This document shows, in pieces, positions 21,488-32,976 of a stretch of DNA of 64,000 bases. The stretch is taken from the NCBI GenBank assembly GCA_028386065.3, contig JAKUCV010006663.1, forward strand, positions 3,143 through 67,142, written 5' to 3'. The DNA is from Turnera subulata (lineage: Eukaryota; Streptophyta; Magnoliopsida; Malpighiales; Passifloraceae). The notes under the pieces are model-generated. The model was not told the origin of the DNA and made no database searches. It was given only the letters and a program-made list of their open reading frames with translations. The translations under genes were made by a program, and so were the position numbers. How positions within the stretch are numbered: the stretch's first letter is position 1; every line of letters begins with the position of its first letter.

Positions 21488-23555
21488 AAAAAATCATGTG
21501 AATTGGTTCTGAAATTTTCAAAAGATAATCTAGTCAAAGGTTGTACGCTTTTTCAGTTAGCGACTCAGAGTTTTAGCTCTTGTAAGATTTTTTTTTTTTG
21601 GACTAGACAATTAGGTTATGATTAAAACCTAATTAGTGTTCCTCAAACATGATCAAGTGCATGCCAAAGCAAGTTTCTGCACCTAAGGCTTTAATGTTTG
21701 TTTGTCATTTGCTTTGATGCTTTCTGCCCGCCACAATCTAGAACATGAGAAATATAAAAAAGGACTAGAGGAGATCATATATTGGAGGTGATCGAAATCC
21801 CAACTTTTACATTTAAGGTTGTTGAGAGGAAAAGATATAAATTCAAAAGGATTATGTGTGTTTAGGAACAAAAGCACTTTAAATTGAAAATGTCAAACGA
21901 CAAAGAGCTTAGTACATGCGGATTTATACATAAAGTAAAGAATCCTCGTTTGTGGCAATAAGAAACTCTACAATCTCCGACCTGTTAATTGTAAGCACTC
22001 ATGAACATATAGGACAGGATCGAGTTAATGGCAAACAACAGAACATGTCAACTTTCTGACTACTTATTGAATAAATCTCACTTCAAGAAATTGAGGATAT
22101 TGGCGTACGTAGAGAGGTGGGGATAACTTCTGTTAAATTTGTGTAGCCAAACCTAACATTATCGATCACTTAATTATATTTCATCCAGCAAAAAGTTTCC
22201 TGCACAAGAACAAAACTCACAGTGCATTTAAGTACTTCTGATCAAAGAAATTTCGTGGTTTGGGTTTCTGGGTTCAACTAGCTAACTTTCGGGTACCTGT
22301 CAATTGTTGCTCAAATTTTGTACCGAGGACCATTACGATTATTTATATATGCTATGCCCACGAGGGGGTAACGTACGCAATAGGAGCATCCTTTCCAATT
22401 TTCCATTTTGTTGTGTTCTTGCACGAGGGGGAGCCCAACGTAACCTGAGGGGAAAATATGATCCTCAACGCGGCAAAGATGGCACCAGATCACATGGGGG
22501 TTTTGGTACCCCTTTGCACGAGAACAAGTCACCTAATGTAATGTATTGTGGCTAAGTGGGAGTGAACAAGGGGGAGCTTGAATCTTTTTTCTTCTCTTTT
22601 CTTTTTCTTCTTTTTTGTTTCTTAAGCATTTGATAGGAAGAAATGAAAGAAAACAACAGCAAATACAAGCACTTAAGCATCGAAACAAAAATGTTACATT
22701 GACTTTGAGTTTGTGAGAGTGGAGCCAACTAGAAGGTTGAGAATCTTTAGCAAAATGTTGGCTGTAGGTACACACTTGGGCAAGGCCTTACATTGTGTTA
22801 TACTAGTTGATAATCTGAATATATATTATGTACATGCATACATCTAATCATACCTAGCTTTATCCAGGTTTCTTTTTCTATTCCTGCCTGATGGGATAGT
22901 GTTCCTTCTTTTCATTTCTTTGTTTTTCTTTTTTTCCTTTTGGGGGTGGGGTTTTCACGATTAGATTGTGTTTATGTGCTTCAGAGGACTGGGAAGTTGC
23001 AATGGCATAATAATCATCTTACATCTCATATATCGAACCAACTGATGCTCAATAAAAAAACTGAAAACCTTCATCCCATATTATATTCCCTACGGTGACT
23101 GCTTTAACCAGTTGATATTCTAAGGACTACCAAATATTCATGTGTCCAATTAGACTTGATTCAACCAGAATCATCAAACAAAACCAAGAGCGGAATTAAT
23201 TTAGTTTAGTAATGGCATTCCTGCTAGCTATTGGTTTACTGGAAGTACGTGCTCTTGCTTTGCTCCTATAGTTTGCCATACTTAAGAGATCTGTTTTTCT
23301 TCTGCAGATCCTCCACTACTCCAAGTTTAAGCTGCTAATATATCAGAATAATTAATCAACCCTTACTATGGACAATAAAATTGGTCTACATTGTTGCACA
23401 AGAAAAAGCTAAGAGATAATATTAAGGTTGCACCTGGGAGCAAGTGATCTGACATTTTCTTGCTGCAACTTTGCTTTAGCCCAATTAAACTTGTAAGTAC
23501 TCCAAATCCTGCACAGTTAATGCGACAGAACCTTTTAACTTAGAACTGTCAATTT
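21485..23555. other. Intergenic, no gene recognised
   Basis: AT-rich DNA with poly-T/CT tracts (21590, 22590, 22925). I find no protein motif, TIR or LTR pair before the Copia-1 target site. Confidence 0.4.
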
Positions 23556-23560
23556 CACTT

Positions 23561-23716
23561 TAATAGGGATAAGGATTAGTTCAATTGTAGATAGGTTTCT
23601 CATCTCTATCTTGTATGATAACACTCCTGTAACCACTCACTTATCTTTATCAGTTAACAGTAATATATACACACCAAGGGTTGCTAAGTAGAGCATCCTG
23701 GTATTCAATCCTATCA
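23561..23716 (+). repeat. Copia-1 5' LTR
   Basis: 156 bp, starts TAATAGGGAT, ends CCTATCA. Confidence 0.95.
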
Positions 23717-23728
23717 TGGTAGCGGAGC
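23717..23728 (+). other. Copia-1 primer-binding site
   Basis: TGGTAGCGGAGC begins immediately after the LTR with no spacer. The usual plant initiator-methionine site is TGGTATCAGAGC, so three central bases differ. Confidence 0.75.
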
Positions 23729-23843
23729 AGGTGCTCATTCTTTGAAGCTATCCCACACAATTCAAAAAAAACACAACAAACAAACACAAGAAAAACCTTC
23801 TCGAAAATTCTTCCTCTGCACCTAAGTTCCTCTTAGGCATCTG

Positions 23844-25112
23844 ATGGCTTCTTCCTCTTCGTCTTCTCCCTCCGGTGTTTCTGGTTCTAGTGCTAGCTCT
23901 TCCGATTCTTCTCTGCCGGTTGCATCTGCGCCACTTTCTTCTTCCTTGCACTCTGTTCTTTCTGTTAGCAACATCCGAAACTATGTCCCTGCAGTTCTTG
24001 ATTTCAGTAATTTCCTGGTATGGCAAAGTCTTCTTTACACTGTATTCGCTTCTCATCAGGTATTGGGTCATATTGATGGAACTAGTACACCACCAGATCC
24101 CTTTATTCCTTCTACGGAACCGGACACTCCCTCTTCTCCAAATCCTCTTTACACTCAATGGTGTCAAATTGATAACACTCTAGTTACGTGGATTTATGCC
24201 ACAATTAATCCTGATATTTTAAATCACATTGTGCGTCCAGGTTGTTTTCCTACCGCGAGAGAAGTTTGGTTGTTCATTGAACAACTCTTTCATGATCAGG
24301 TTCAAGCTCGTTATATGGAGTACCGCACTGCTTTTGTTACTTCTAAAAAAGGGTCAAAAACTATGTCTGAGTATCTTTATTCTGTCCGACGAATTGCTGA
24401 CAATCTTGAGTCTATAGGTCGACGAGTTAGTGATGATGACATCATCATGCAGATTCTCGATGGGCTACCCGATGATTACAACGATTTGGTTACTCTTCTT
24501 ACTTCCAAATCACCACTTCCATCCTTTTATGAGCTTCGTTCCATGTTGCTTGCTCAGGAGACCCGCAAGAACAAGTCCTCTACCTCTGCTTTTGATTTTT
24601 CCCAAGCCCTATTCACCAACACTAGAGGCCGAGGTGGCCGAGGCGGTCGTGGTGGCCGTGGTGGTAACAACTCTTTTCGCCCACCATGGACCCCTTCTCC
24701 TCCTTTCAAGCCCCAATATAATGCTCCTCGTCCCACTGCCCACTCAAAAAATTCCAATTTCCAGCCCAGGCCGTCGTCGCCTTCTTTTTCTAACTACAAA
24801 CAGCCTCGGTCCTCCTCCCCTTCAGTTTTGGGTCCTTCCCCTGTCAAGTGTCAACTGTGTGATGGTTACAATCACACAGCCAAACACTGTCCACAACGAA
24901 CTTTTGCCGGTGTTCATGAACAACAACCTACCTGGTTTGCCGATACTGGTGCAACCAGCCACATGACAAATTCCACCTCGTCACTTGATTCTTTTACCGA
25001 GTACTCAGGGACAGATTCCGTTCAAGTGGCATCGTCGTTTGTGTCACCCCGGTGCCCCTGTTATGCGTCATTTTCATTCTCAATTTCCTTTGTTATGTTC
25101 TTCATTCAATAA
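23844..25112 (+). CDS. Copia-1 Gag with zinc knuckle and protease start
   Basis: 422 residues from the ATG at 23844. A Ser-rich leader is followed by the UBN2-type Gag region (FSNFLVWQSLLYTVFASHQV to LLTSKSPLPSFYELRSMLLA), a Gly-Arg run (RGGRGGRGGRGG, about residues 265-275), a Pro/Ser-rich linker, and a CCHC knuckle CQLCDGYNHTAKHC near residue 336. The aspartic protease motif WFADTGATSHMT is near residue 364. After SVQVAS the frame runs into integrase-region DNA read in the wrong frame and stops. The remaining protease and the gap before the pre-integrase zinc domain are therefore deleted. Gag forms the particle; the truncated protease is unlikely to work. Confidence 0.9.
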   Translation: MASSSSSSPSGVSGSSASSSDSSLPVASAPLSSSLHSVLSVSNIRNYVPAVLDFSNFLVWQSLLYTVFASHQVLGHIDGTSTPPDPFIPSTEPDTPSSPNPLYTQWCQIDNTLVTWIYATINPDILNHIVRPGCFPTAREVWLFIEQLFHDQVQARYMEYRTAFVTSKKGSKTMSEYLYSVRRIADNLESIGRRVSDDDIIMQILDGLPDDYNDLVTLLTSKSPLPSFYELRSMLLAQETRKNKSSTSAFDFSQALFTNTRGRGGRGGRGGRGGNNSFRPPWTPSPPFKPQYNAPRPTAHSKNSNFQPRPSSPSFSNYKQPRSSSPSVLGPSPVKCQLCDGYNHTAKHCPQRTFAGVHEQQPTWFADTGATSHMTNSTSSLDSFTEYSGTDSVQVASSFVSPRCPCYASFSFSISFVMFFIQ

Positions 25113-27945
25113 GGATGTTTTTTGCCATGCTTGTCAGCTTGGCAAACAAACTCAGTTACCATATCACACATCTATAGAGCCATGTTTAGGGTTGTTTCAC
25201 ATCCTCCATTGTGATGTATGGACCTCTCCTGTTCCCTCTTTTACTGGTTACAAGTATTACGTTCTTTTTTTGGATGAGCATTCAAAATTTTGTTGGGTCT
25301 ATCCTCTTCGTTTTAAGAATGAAGTTTTTTCTAAGTTTCAACTATTGCATGCCGAACTCAAGAATCATTTTAATGCTAAAATTCGTTTTCTCCAGAGTGA
25401 CGGGGGAGGGGAATTTTGTAATAAAATTTTTGATAATTATCTGGCCCAACATGGTATTTCAAGACGCATCTCCTGCCCCTACAGCCATCCTCAAAACGGG
25501 ATGGCTGAACGAAAACATCGTTCACTGCTAAATTCAGTTCGCTCAGTTCTTTTTCAAGCAAATCTTCCTCCTACTTTTTGGGTGGAAGCTTTACAATATG
25601 TTAACTATGTCCAGAATCGGATTCCACATGTTTCTTTGCGTTGGGCCAGTCCCTTTCGCATGCTATATGATAGAAATCCTTCCTATGATCAAATTCGAAC
25701 CTTTGGGTGTGCCTGTTATCCACTACATATGAGTCCAAGTCATTACAAACTTTCTCCTAGGTCTGATCTCCATATTTTTATTGGTTTATCACAACATCAT
25801 AAGGGTTTCCGATGTTTCAACCCCACTTCTCACAAGGTAGTGATCTCGCGCAATGTGATTTTTAATGAAGATTCCTTTCCCTTTCAAAAACCGGTTCCTA
25901 CATCTTCTCCTACTTTGTCTCCATCTTTCAATACCTCGGCCGTTTTGAGATTACCACAAGTACTAGTTCCATCGATATCCTCTCTGCCACAGCGAACCGT
26001 GTCTACCATGCCACAGAAACACACTCCCACTCAAATTCACACAACACCCTTACAAACTCCTTCATCCACTCCTATCGAACATCAACACACAGCACCTAAT
26101 AACACCTTTTCCTCTCATACTCCCATGCTTTCCTCACCTGACTCCTATACACACCTACCTCAATCCACCGAGACACCTGCCGCTCCTTCTCCTCTTTCTC
26201 CCACTTTGTTGCCAATCCATAGTTCTCCTACACCATCCTTAACCCACAATACGGTGAACCCACAATCACCTAGCCCACCACAGCATCCGATGCGAACTCG
26301 CCTACGTGACGGCATCACTAAACCAAACCGCAAATACACTCTTCTCACCACCACTTCACCAAAACACATTGAACCAAAAACATATCAGCAAGCTTCTCAG
26401 GATGAGTGTTGGCGACATGCTATGATGGACGAATACCAGGCCCTTATACAAAATCACACTTGGTCTCTTGTTCCCCCTCCTTCCTCTTCCACTAATATTG
26501 TTGGTTCACGTTGGGTTTACAGGATTAAGTATCATGCTGACGGACGATTGGCGAGGCACAAGGCTCGGCTTGTTGCTCAGGGTTACACCCAACGTGCTGG
26601 GCAAGACTATGACGAAACATATAGCCCAGTGGTGAAGCCAGCAACCATTCGAACAGTTCTCACTCTTGCTGTTTCAAATGGTTGGAGCATCCGTCAGTTG
26701 GATGTTAAAAACGCCTTTTTGAATGGATTTTTGCGTGAAGAAGTCTACATGCGGCAACCTCCAGGGTTTGAGGATCCTGCCAAGCCTGATTTTGTTTGCA
26801 AGCTCAATAGAGCATTATACGGTTTGAAACAGGCGCCCAGAGCCTGGTACCAAAGATTTGCAACTTTTTTGCAGAGCAAGGGTTTTCGGGTTTGTCATTC
26901 TGATGCTTCTCTTTTCACACTCCAGTTATCCATGGGTACGGCTTATCTATTGCTTTATGTCGATGACATCATTTTGACAGCCTCTTCACAAGGTCTTTTG
27001 CAGCAGTTACTCGCCGCCCTGGAACAAGAATTTTCCATGACAGATCTTGGAGAGCTGCATTATTTTCTTGGCATACAGGTTCTCCATTGTTCTGATGGGC
27101 TCTTCTTGCACCAACAAAAATATTTACAGACTATTCTGACTCGATCCGGGTTCACGGATCTGAAGCCTATCTCCACTCCTATGCAACCAAAGCAGACGCT
27201 TTCTCTTACTCAAGGTGTTCTCTTGTCTACTGCAGAACAAAAGTTATACCGTAGCATTGTTGGAGCACTTCAATATCTAACGTTTACTAGGCCTGATATC
27301 TCCTATGCTGTAAATTCTATTTGCCAATTCATGCATGCTCCGACAACTGACCATTGGAAGGCAGTGAAAAGAGTCCTGCGTTACCTAGTTGGAACTCAAC
27401 ATGATGGGTTTCTCATCAGGCCGACATCAACTACCAGTTTGTGTGCCTTCAGCGATGCCGATTGGGCTGGTTGTTTAGATACCAGGCGGTCTACTACAGG
27501 ATATTGTGTCTTCCTCGGGGGAAATTTAATTTCTTGGACAGCCAAGAAGCAAACCACGGTATCCCGAAGTAGTACTGAATCCGAATACAGGGCACTTGCA
27601 AGTGTTGTTGCAGAAGTTTCTTGGCAATGTCATCTTCTCTCTGAATTGCACAGACCCCCACGCCTACCAGTTCCTATTCACTGCGACAACTTATCAGCAA
27701 CTTTTTTAGCTAATAATCCTGTCCAGCATCAACGGACAAAGCATCTGGAGATTGACTTGCATTTTATTCGTGAAAAGGTTCAACAAGGGAGTATCCAAGT
27801 TCTTCATGTTGATGCTTGTCAGCAAATCGCAGATATTTTTACCAAATCTTTGTCTGCTTCTTTATTTCTGTCATTACGAAACAATCTGAGTCTAGTTAAC
27901 TCCACTGCCCTCAGATTGAGGGGGAGTAATAGGGATAAGGATTAG
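24985..27945 (+). CDS. Copia-1 integrase, reverse transcriptase and RNase H
   Basis: An open frame of about 986 codons overlapping the Gag frame. It has no ATG at its left end, so translation probably needed the lost upstream part. Order: pre-integrase motif HRRLCHPG; integrase core with Asp in HCDVW (residue about 75), Asp in LQSDGGGEF (about 137) and Glu in GMAERKHR (about 174); a Pro/Ser/Thr-rich linker; reverse transcriptase from SRWVYRIKYHADGRLARHKA with YVDDI (about 658); and RNase H with DADWAGCLDTRRSTTGYC, SSTESEYRALA and HCDNLSATFLANNP. There are no stops through 27945. The purine tract and the first bases of the 3' LTR lie within the last codons. All catalytic residues are present. 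Confidence 0.9.
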   Translation: MILLPSTQGQIPFKWHRRLCHPGAPVMRHFHSQFPLLCSSFNKDVFCHACQLGKQTQLPYHTSIEPCLGLFHILHCDVWTSPVPSFTGYKYYVLFLDEHSKFCWVYPLRFKNEVFSKFQLLHAELKNHFNAKIRFLQSDGGGEFCNKIFDNYLAQHGISRRISCPYSHPQNGMAERKHRSLLNSVRSVLFQANLPPTFWVEALQYVNYVQNRIPHVSLRWASPFRMLYDRNPSYDQIRTFGCACYPLHMSPSHYKLSPRSDLHIFIGLSQHHKGFRCFNPTSHKVVISRNVIFNEDSFPFQKPVPTSSPTLSPSFNTSAVLRLPQVLVPSISSLPQRTVSTMPQKHTPTQIHTTPLQTPSSTPIEHQHTAPNNTFSSHTPMLSSPDSYTHLPQSTETPAAPSPLSPTLLPIHSSPTPSLTHNTVNPQSPSPPQHPMRTRLRDGITKPNRKYTLLTTTSPKHIEPKTYQQASQDECWRHAMMDEYQALIQNHTWSLVPPPSSSTNIVGSRWVYRIKYHADGRLARHKARLVAQGYTQRAGQDYDETYSPVVKPATIRTVLTLAVSNGWSIRQLDVKNAFLNGFLREEVYMRQPPGFEDPAKPDFVCKLNRALYGLKQAPRAWYQRFATFLQSKGFRVCHSDASLFTLQLSMGTAYLLLYVDDIILTASSQGLLQQLLAALEQEFSMTDLGELHYFLGIQVLHCSDGLFLHQQKYLQTILTRSGFTDLKPISTPMQPKQTLSLTQGVLLSTAEQKLYRSIVGALQYLTFTRPDISYAVNSICQFMHAPTTDHWKAVKRVLRYLVGTQHDGFLIRPTSTTSLCAFSDADWAGCLDTRRSTTGYCVFLGGNLISWTAKKQTTVSRSSTESEYRALASVVAEVSWQCHLLSELHRPPRLPVPIHCDNLSATFLANNPVQHQRTKHLEIDLHFIREKVQQGSIQVLHVDACQQIADIFTKSLSASLFLSLRNNLSLVNSTALRLRGSNRDKD

Positions 27946-28082
27946 TTCAATTGTAGATAGGTTTCTCATCTCTATCTTGTATGATAACACTCCTGTAACC
28001 ACTCACTTATCTTTATCAGTTAACAGTAATATATACACACCATGGGTTGCTAAGTAGAGCATCCTGGTATTCAATCCTATCA
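27927..28082 (+). repeat. Copia-1 3' LTR
   Basis: 156 bp, one visible mismatch to the 5' LTR; followed by the CACTT target duplication. Confidence 0.95.
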
Positions 28083-28087
28083 CACTT

Positions 28088-30235
28088 GGTCCTGACTTAG
28101 ATTCCCAGTCACGAAACCCTCCTTACTCTTGGCCTTCTCGGGTCCACCAAAGATTTGACAGAGTCCCCAAATTGGTAAACTTGCATATATACTTTCCTTG
28201 AGATACCTTGTAAACCGACTTGTGCATGCCCCGTGTGGGGGCGATAGTTACCGGCCGGGAACTGAAGTGACATTTTTAACACAGAATATGAAAAAGAGAA
28301 TATCAGTTTGAAGTACGCATCAACTTTCAATTCTGTTTACAGTTTTATAATCTGAGTGGCTCACCTGAAAAGAAAAAGAGGCGATTACGCCGGCCGGCTG
28401 ACCCTGTTAGCTATGTTGATGGGCAAAGCAGATTGCTTGGTTGGCTTATAAGAGATTAACTATATAGTGTATATACTGATAAACATAAAATGCAATGCCA
28501 AATAATGGTGCTACATTGAATTTATTCTGCCGCAGATGAAATTTTAAGTTGTTTGAATAATCCCGTGAACCAACCAATTCTACACAACTCAAGCACTGAT
28601 TTAATATGCTCAGGAGAGGAGCTTATCCTCAAAACTTTGGATTGATTATCACAATTTTGTTATGAAAATAGGGTTGCCTAGCTATTGCCATTGTTTGAAG
28701 GTTTCGAAATCACTGGTACAGATGATCCGAGTGATAAGACTGGCAGATACAAGATCATGACAAACCTACCATTACTAGAATTGAAACACATCATTTAATA
28801 AGAATGCAACTTGCTGGCGACCCTTCAGCACCACGCAACCTCAGAGGTAAGCAGTGGAGATCATATACTCCTGCTTTTACACCATCCAGTTTCAAGCCTT
28901 CCACAAGAATGATTCCCTGCAGGATGTTTTAGCAGAAGAATGGTCTGACTTAGTCAGCATTATAGACTTGACTGCTAGAAGTGAAATTAAGAGTAGAATT
29001 TATGTCAGAAGTAACTGAAATTGAGATACAGATGTTTTTTCCCGGCTCTTTAGAAAAATAAGATGAGTTGGTTTGGAATCGCTATAGGCTGCGAGTTTTT
29101 TTTTTTTTTAAGAATACCAATATTATCAGAACACGCTTACCTCCCCACTCTGATTTAACCATGCAAGTAAATAACGCACACAGACCCATGGAATTTAATG
29201 AAAGAAGTGATCATGTATAGTTTGCTAAGTAAATTGAATAAGATTTCTATGGTTTGCGAGTTGTCAGACATCTGTTGTAATGAACATTAAGATACCACAT
29301 GGATTGAAAATTTGCCAAGACCACGCAGGAAACTAGTAAATGTAGCATACGGCATCTACAAGGAAGAGAAGGAACATGGCTAAATTCATGCAAATGACCA
29401 AGAATACCAATGCTAGATTTCAGGAATCAGCAGTATCCCTGTTGTTTTTGTTGGAATTGATCCTATTACAACTCGGGAATAATCTGGAAAGTTTTAGAAT
29501 TTAGTATGATGGAAGTTCTAGAGTCATGGTGTCTGGAGAGTTCTAGTGAAGTTAGTCTAAGAATTTTATGTGGACAAAGAGTGTTCAACGTGTTCTCATT
29601 AAAGTACACAAATCATGCCTATAAATATGTAATTCGATGTAATAAGAAACTTGAGTTGGATTGGATATCTTTTGGATCATTGTTATCCTATCTTTTAGCT
29701 TTTGGCATCTTTGGAAGTTTCCTCATATGAGGTATTTCTGTCTTTGTGGAAACTCTGCTTTAGTTATCTTTTGTGATCTTTCTTTCTTTTAGAAATTTAA
29801 CAGTTTTAATCGCAGGGAAAATGTTCTGCGTAGTCAACGTAGCTGAATTAAATAACAATTAATGTGCTATCCAGGGTAGTGCAAAAGAGAAATTTCAGCA
29901 ACAATAGGTAGATTGCAGACTTTTTTTGTTTGGGATGCTTGAGACAGCTAAAAGAGATGAATTATTTTAAATCCTCCGACAATAGGTAGATTGCAGACTC
30001 TTTTTTGTTTGTGTCTCGTACAATTACATAAACGCCTCAAGGCTGCTGCATTAGAGACGATCGTAGAGAAAGAAACTTTATGGTCAGTCAACAGATAAAG
30101 GAAATTAATGGCAAATTAGAAGCGAAACTGAAAACATGAACTCATCCCTAGTTACTTAAGCAAGCAAACCTTTGTTTGCGATGGATGTTCAAAAATTCCT
30201 TCATCGATGGATGCCTGTAGAACCATAAGGAGAGT
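28088..30235. other. Intergenic, no gene recognised; a small direct repeat
   Basis: AT-rich DNA. ACAATAGGTAGATTGCAGAC followed by a T-rich tail occurs at 29901 and again at 29979. The stretch 29440-29830 has an LTR-like flavour (repeated TTCTAGA-type motifs), but I could not define ends. The DNA at about 30060-30140 (GAGAAAGAAACTTTAT, AGGAAATTAATGGCAAA) recurs at about 63370-63440, so it belongs to the duplicated 3' flank of the F-box genes. Confidence 0.4.
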
Positions 30236-30844
30236 TTAGAGCATCTGTGTATAGTATGGCCTTGTATTTTCCGTAGAATATAATCTTCTTGGAATATTGT
30301 CCTTCAGCTTCATCAGTATTATTGTCATTAATCCACACTCTAGTACATCAATACCTATGGAATATTGAATCGTCAAGTATCTACCATCTTTGGCAGAAAT
30401 TGGTACGGTGTCGAACACATCATCATCAATTGCACGTCGACTATATGAAAAAAAGTGAACCCACGACGCCTCATTGCAGTATTCCTTCATTACCCAAACA
30501 ATATTTGCTGCACGCCGATGATACTCAGGTTCAGAAATCCTGACACAGAGATATTCCCCAACAACTCCCACGCTGTAATTAAGTGGTGAAAGCTGAAGAC
30601 GACTTAATGGCGGCGGGGGAACATCATAAAACTTCTTCTTGGCAAGATCGAAAGCTATGATTCTTATTGAACCACCTGATTCCCAATGAAGCGCTCCATT
30701 CATGAAGAGACTCATGCTCCTTCCTCTAAGATGTTGCAAGTACTTCCTGTCAGGATTTTCCACCACTTTCAAGGAACATGCTTTTAGGGAGAAACTATCA
30801 ACTCTAACTCCATCACCATTATTAGGACGTGTAGCTATAAAGAC
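30236..30844 (-). pseudogene. F-box gene copy, C-terminal part (split by Copia-2)
   Basis: The minus strand reads IATRPNNGDGVRVDSFSLKA, then FMNGALHWES, IIAFDLAKKKFYDVPPPP, VVGEYLCVRISEP and IVWVMKEYCNEASWVHFFSY. This matches the F-box-associated region of the intact gene at 47978-49312 almost phrase by phrase. The frame stays open to 30236. On its 5' side it is interrupted at KVF, where the Copia-2 LTR begins; residues read beyond 30844 in this frame are LTR sequence. The matching upstream half lies at 35988-36235. Confidence 0.9.
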
Positions 30845-31497
30845 TGAAAAGATTATGGCTTTTGAATTTTGGACAAGTTTGCAAGTCAGGAAAGTTGGGC
30901 ACGTTTGAATTTTTCTGGGCAAGCTTTGCAAATCAGGTTGGGCACCATCATCTTACAGCATGGATGACAGTAAATTTAGACTTGATTTTTTCGGAGATAA
31001 AATGAAGCATGGGCAACAATCTTTGAAGGTTGACAATATGGCTCCTAGGCTTGACAATATGGCTTCTAGATGACGGTGGTGGCTACATGTTTCACACTAC
31101 GGTTAGCATGCCAACTTTGCCTATAAAAGGCCATTTCCAACAAGCCAAAGGACACAACAAAAAACACAATAACAATACCATCAAGGCAGAACACAATGAG
31201 TTCTCCTTTTAGACTATAGAGCTTTTCTTTCAAGAGTGTTTGTGAGAGTTATATACTTGGGTGCATTTGGAGTTTGGGATTTTTGAGAGAGCCATTTGTA
31301 TATTTCCTTCTCCATTTTGCTATAGTAAACACTTGATCCGTCTTTGCCCGTGGATGTAGGCATTCAATAGCCAAACCACGTAAATCTTTGTCTCTTTTCT
31401 TCCTTTGCCATCTTTTCTCAATTTCCTTTGTTAACACTCTACAAGAATTTCGTATTCGATCCGGCTAGGTGGTATCATAGCCATCTCTTTCCTAACA
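30845..31497 (+). repeat. Copia-2 5' LTR
   Basis: 653 bp. It contains a TATA box CTATAAAAGG at 31121-31130, likely the element's promoter. In the right LTR the same box is at 35611-35620. Confidence 0.95.
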
Positions 31498-31499
31498 AT

Positions 31500-31511
31500 T
31501 GGTAGCGGAGC
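31500..31511 (+). other. Copia-2 primer-binding site
   Basis: TGGTAGCGGAGC, two bases after the LTR; same variant as in Copia-1. Confidence 0.75.
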
Positions 31512-31537
31512 TGTTACTATTCTTGTGGGTGTCCAAG

Positions 31538-32707
31538 ATGACAACAAAGTACGAGATTGAGAAGTATGATCGTACCACGATCTTTGGCTTATGGCAAGTG
31601 AAGATGCGTGCTATCCTTACACAACAAGGATTGCACAAAGCATTATTGGGAACTGCTGAAATGCCAGCAACAATGACGGAAGAACAAAAATTAGAGATTG
31701 ATGAGAAAGCACTTACTGCAATACAATTGTGCTTATCCAATGAAGTTCTGCGTGAAGTTCTTTGAGAAAGAACTGCTGCTGGTTTATGGCTCAAGCTAGA
31801 GTCATTATATATGACAAAGTCCCTCACCAACAAATTGTATTTGAAGCATCGCTTGTTTTGGTTGCGGATGTCAGAAGGTACATCCATTAAATCCCACCTT
31901 GACGAATTCAATTCTATTATGATGGATTTGAAATCGTTAGATATTAAATTTGAAGAAGAAGAAGAAGCTCTTATGCTGTTTTGCTCCCTGCCACCCTCTT
32001 ATAAGCATTTTTGGGAGACTTTCCTCTTTGGATGGGAAACCATTTCGGTTGATGAAGTCAAAGTTGCTTTACTTTCTAAAGAACAAATTGACAAGCAAAT
32101 CAATGGCGAAGTCAATGAAAGTTCTGGAGAAGGTTTATTTGGCAGAGGGAGACCCAAAGAAAAGGGTTCAAGTAATAAAAGCAAGTCTCGATCCAAGTCA
32201 AAAACGCACAATAATGTGACATGCAATTATTGTCGAAAGAAGGGGCACATCAAGAAAGATTGTTGGAAGCTACAAAATAAACAAGAGAGTGAGCACGGAT
32301 ATCCTAATCAAGAGAAGTCTACAGAGGCAAGTGTTGTAGAGGGGAATTTTGAAACAACAGAAATTGTTCTTTCCATCACCAACGAAGCAAAATTCCAAAA
32401 TAAATGGATTTTGGATTCAGCCTGTTCCTACCACATGTGTCCTAATAAGGATTGGTTTTCCTCATATGAACTAGTCAAAGAAGGAGTTGTTCTTATGGGC
32501 AATAATTTTGCCTGTAAAATAGAAGGAATAGGAACTGTTCGAATCAAGATGCTTGATGGAATGGTCAGAACACCATCAGGTGTTCGGCATGTTCCGGATT
32601 TGAAGAAAAATTTAATTTCACTTGGCCTTCTGGATGCTCAAGGATATCGGTACCCTCTGCTGAAGGTGGAGTTCTCAAAGTCTTCAAAGAAGCTCTTGTT
32701 GTTATGA
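31538..32707 (+). pseudogene. Copia-2 Gag and protease start
   Basis: Starts at ATG 31538 (MTTKYEIEKYDRTTIFGLWQ), the typical Ty1/copia Gag opening. A stop at about 31763 follows EVLREVL. The same protein resumes with LWLKLESLYMTKSLTNKLYL-type sequence and continues to a CCHC knuckle CNYCRKKGHIKKDC (about 32221-32264) and the protease motif WILDSACSYHMC (about 32406), which has DSA where DSG/DTG is usual. The frame shifts near 32700, before the pre-integrase domain ([14 protein letters not shown] at 32814). One stop and at least one frameshift make it inactive. Confidence 0.85.
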
Positions 32708-32976
32708 AGGCAAAGATGACGGAGAATCTTTATGTGCTACAAGGTTCTACTGTTACTGGTGCAGCAGCTGTTTCCACTTTCATGTCAGATTCGAACATCA
32801 CCAAGCTATGGCATATGCGTCTTGGGCATATGAGCAAAAAAGGGATGGCCATATTAAGCAGAAGAGGTCTGTTGCCGAGTCAAAGTGCTGCAAAATTGGA
32901 ATTTTTTTAGCATTGTGTCTTCGGCAAACAAAAGCGGCTTAGCTTTGGCACTGGAGTCCATACAACTGAAGGTATT

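Larger units (their letters stand above)
23561..28082 (+). mobile_element. Copia LTR retrotransposon 1 (young, internally deleted)
   Basis: 4,522 bp bounded by 156-bp LTRs that differ at one visible position (A/T near 23683 and 28049). The target duplication CACTT lies at 23556-23560 and 28083-28087. Both LTRs begin TAATAGG and end CCTATCA, so the termini are TA...CA instead of TG...CA. The primer-binding site directly follows the left LTR, and the purine tract TTGAGGGGGAG precedes the right LTR. Gag-protease and integrase-RT-RNase H frames lie between. A deletion after the protease motif removes the rest of that region and shifts the frame, so the element is probably non-autonomous despite its youth. 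Confidence 0.95.

Noticed and set aside
21355..21537. 60-residue ORF with Ile-Tyr repeats
   Set aside because: Direct translation of the AT microsatellite.
24554..24757. Antisense ORF opposite the Copia-1 Gag Gly-Arg region
   Set aside because: Shadow of a biased coding stretch; Pro-Arg repeats mirror the Gly-Arg run.
29440..29830. Possible solo LTR
   Set aside because: I could not find matching TG...CA ends or a 5-bp duplication.
30845..30931. N-terminal 29 residues of the 231-codon F-box ORF
   Set aside because: They are encoded by the Copia-2 LTR; the F-box reading ends at the AAGAC duplication.
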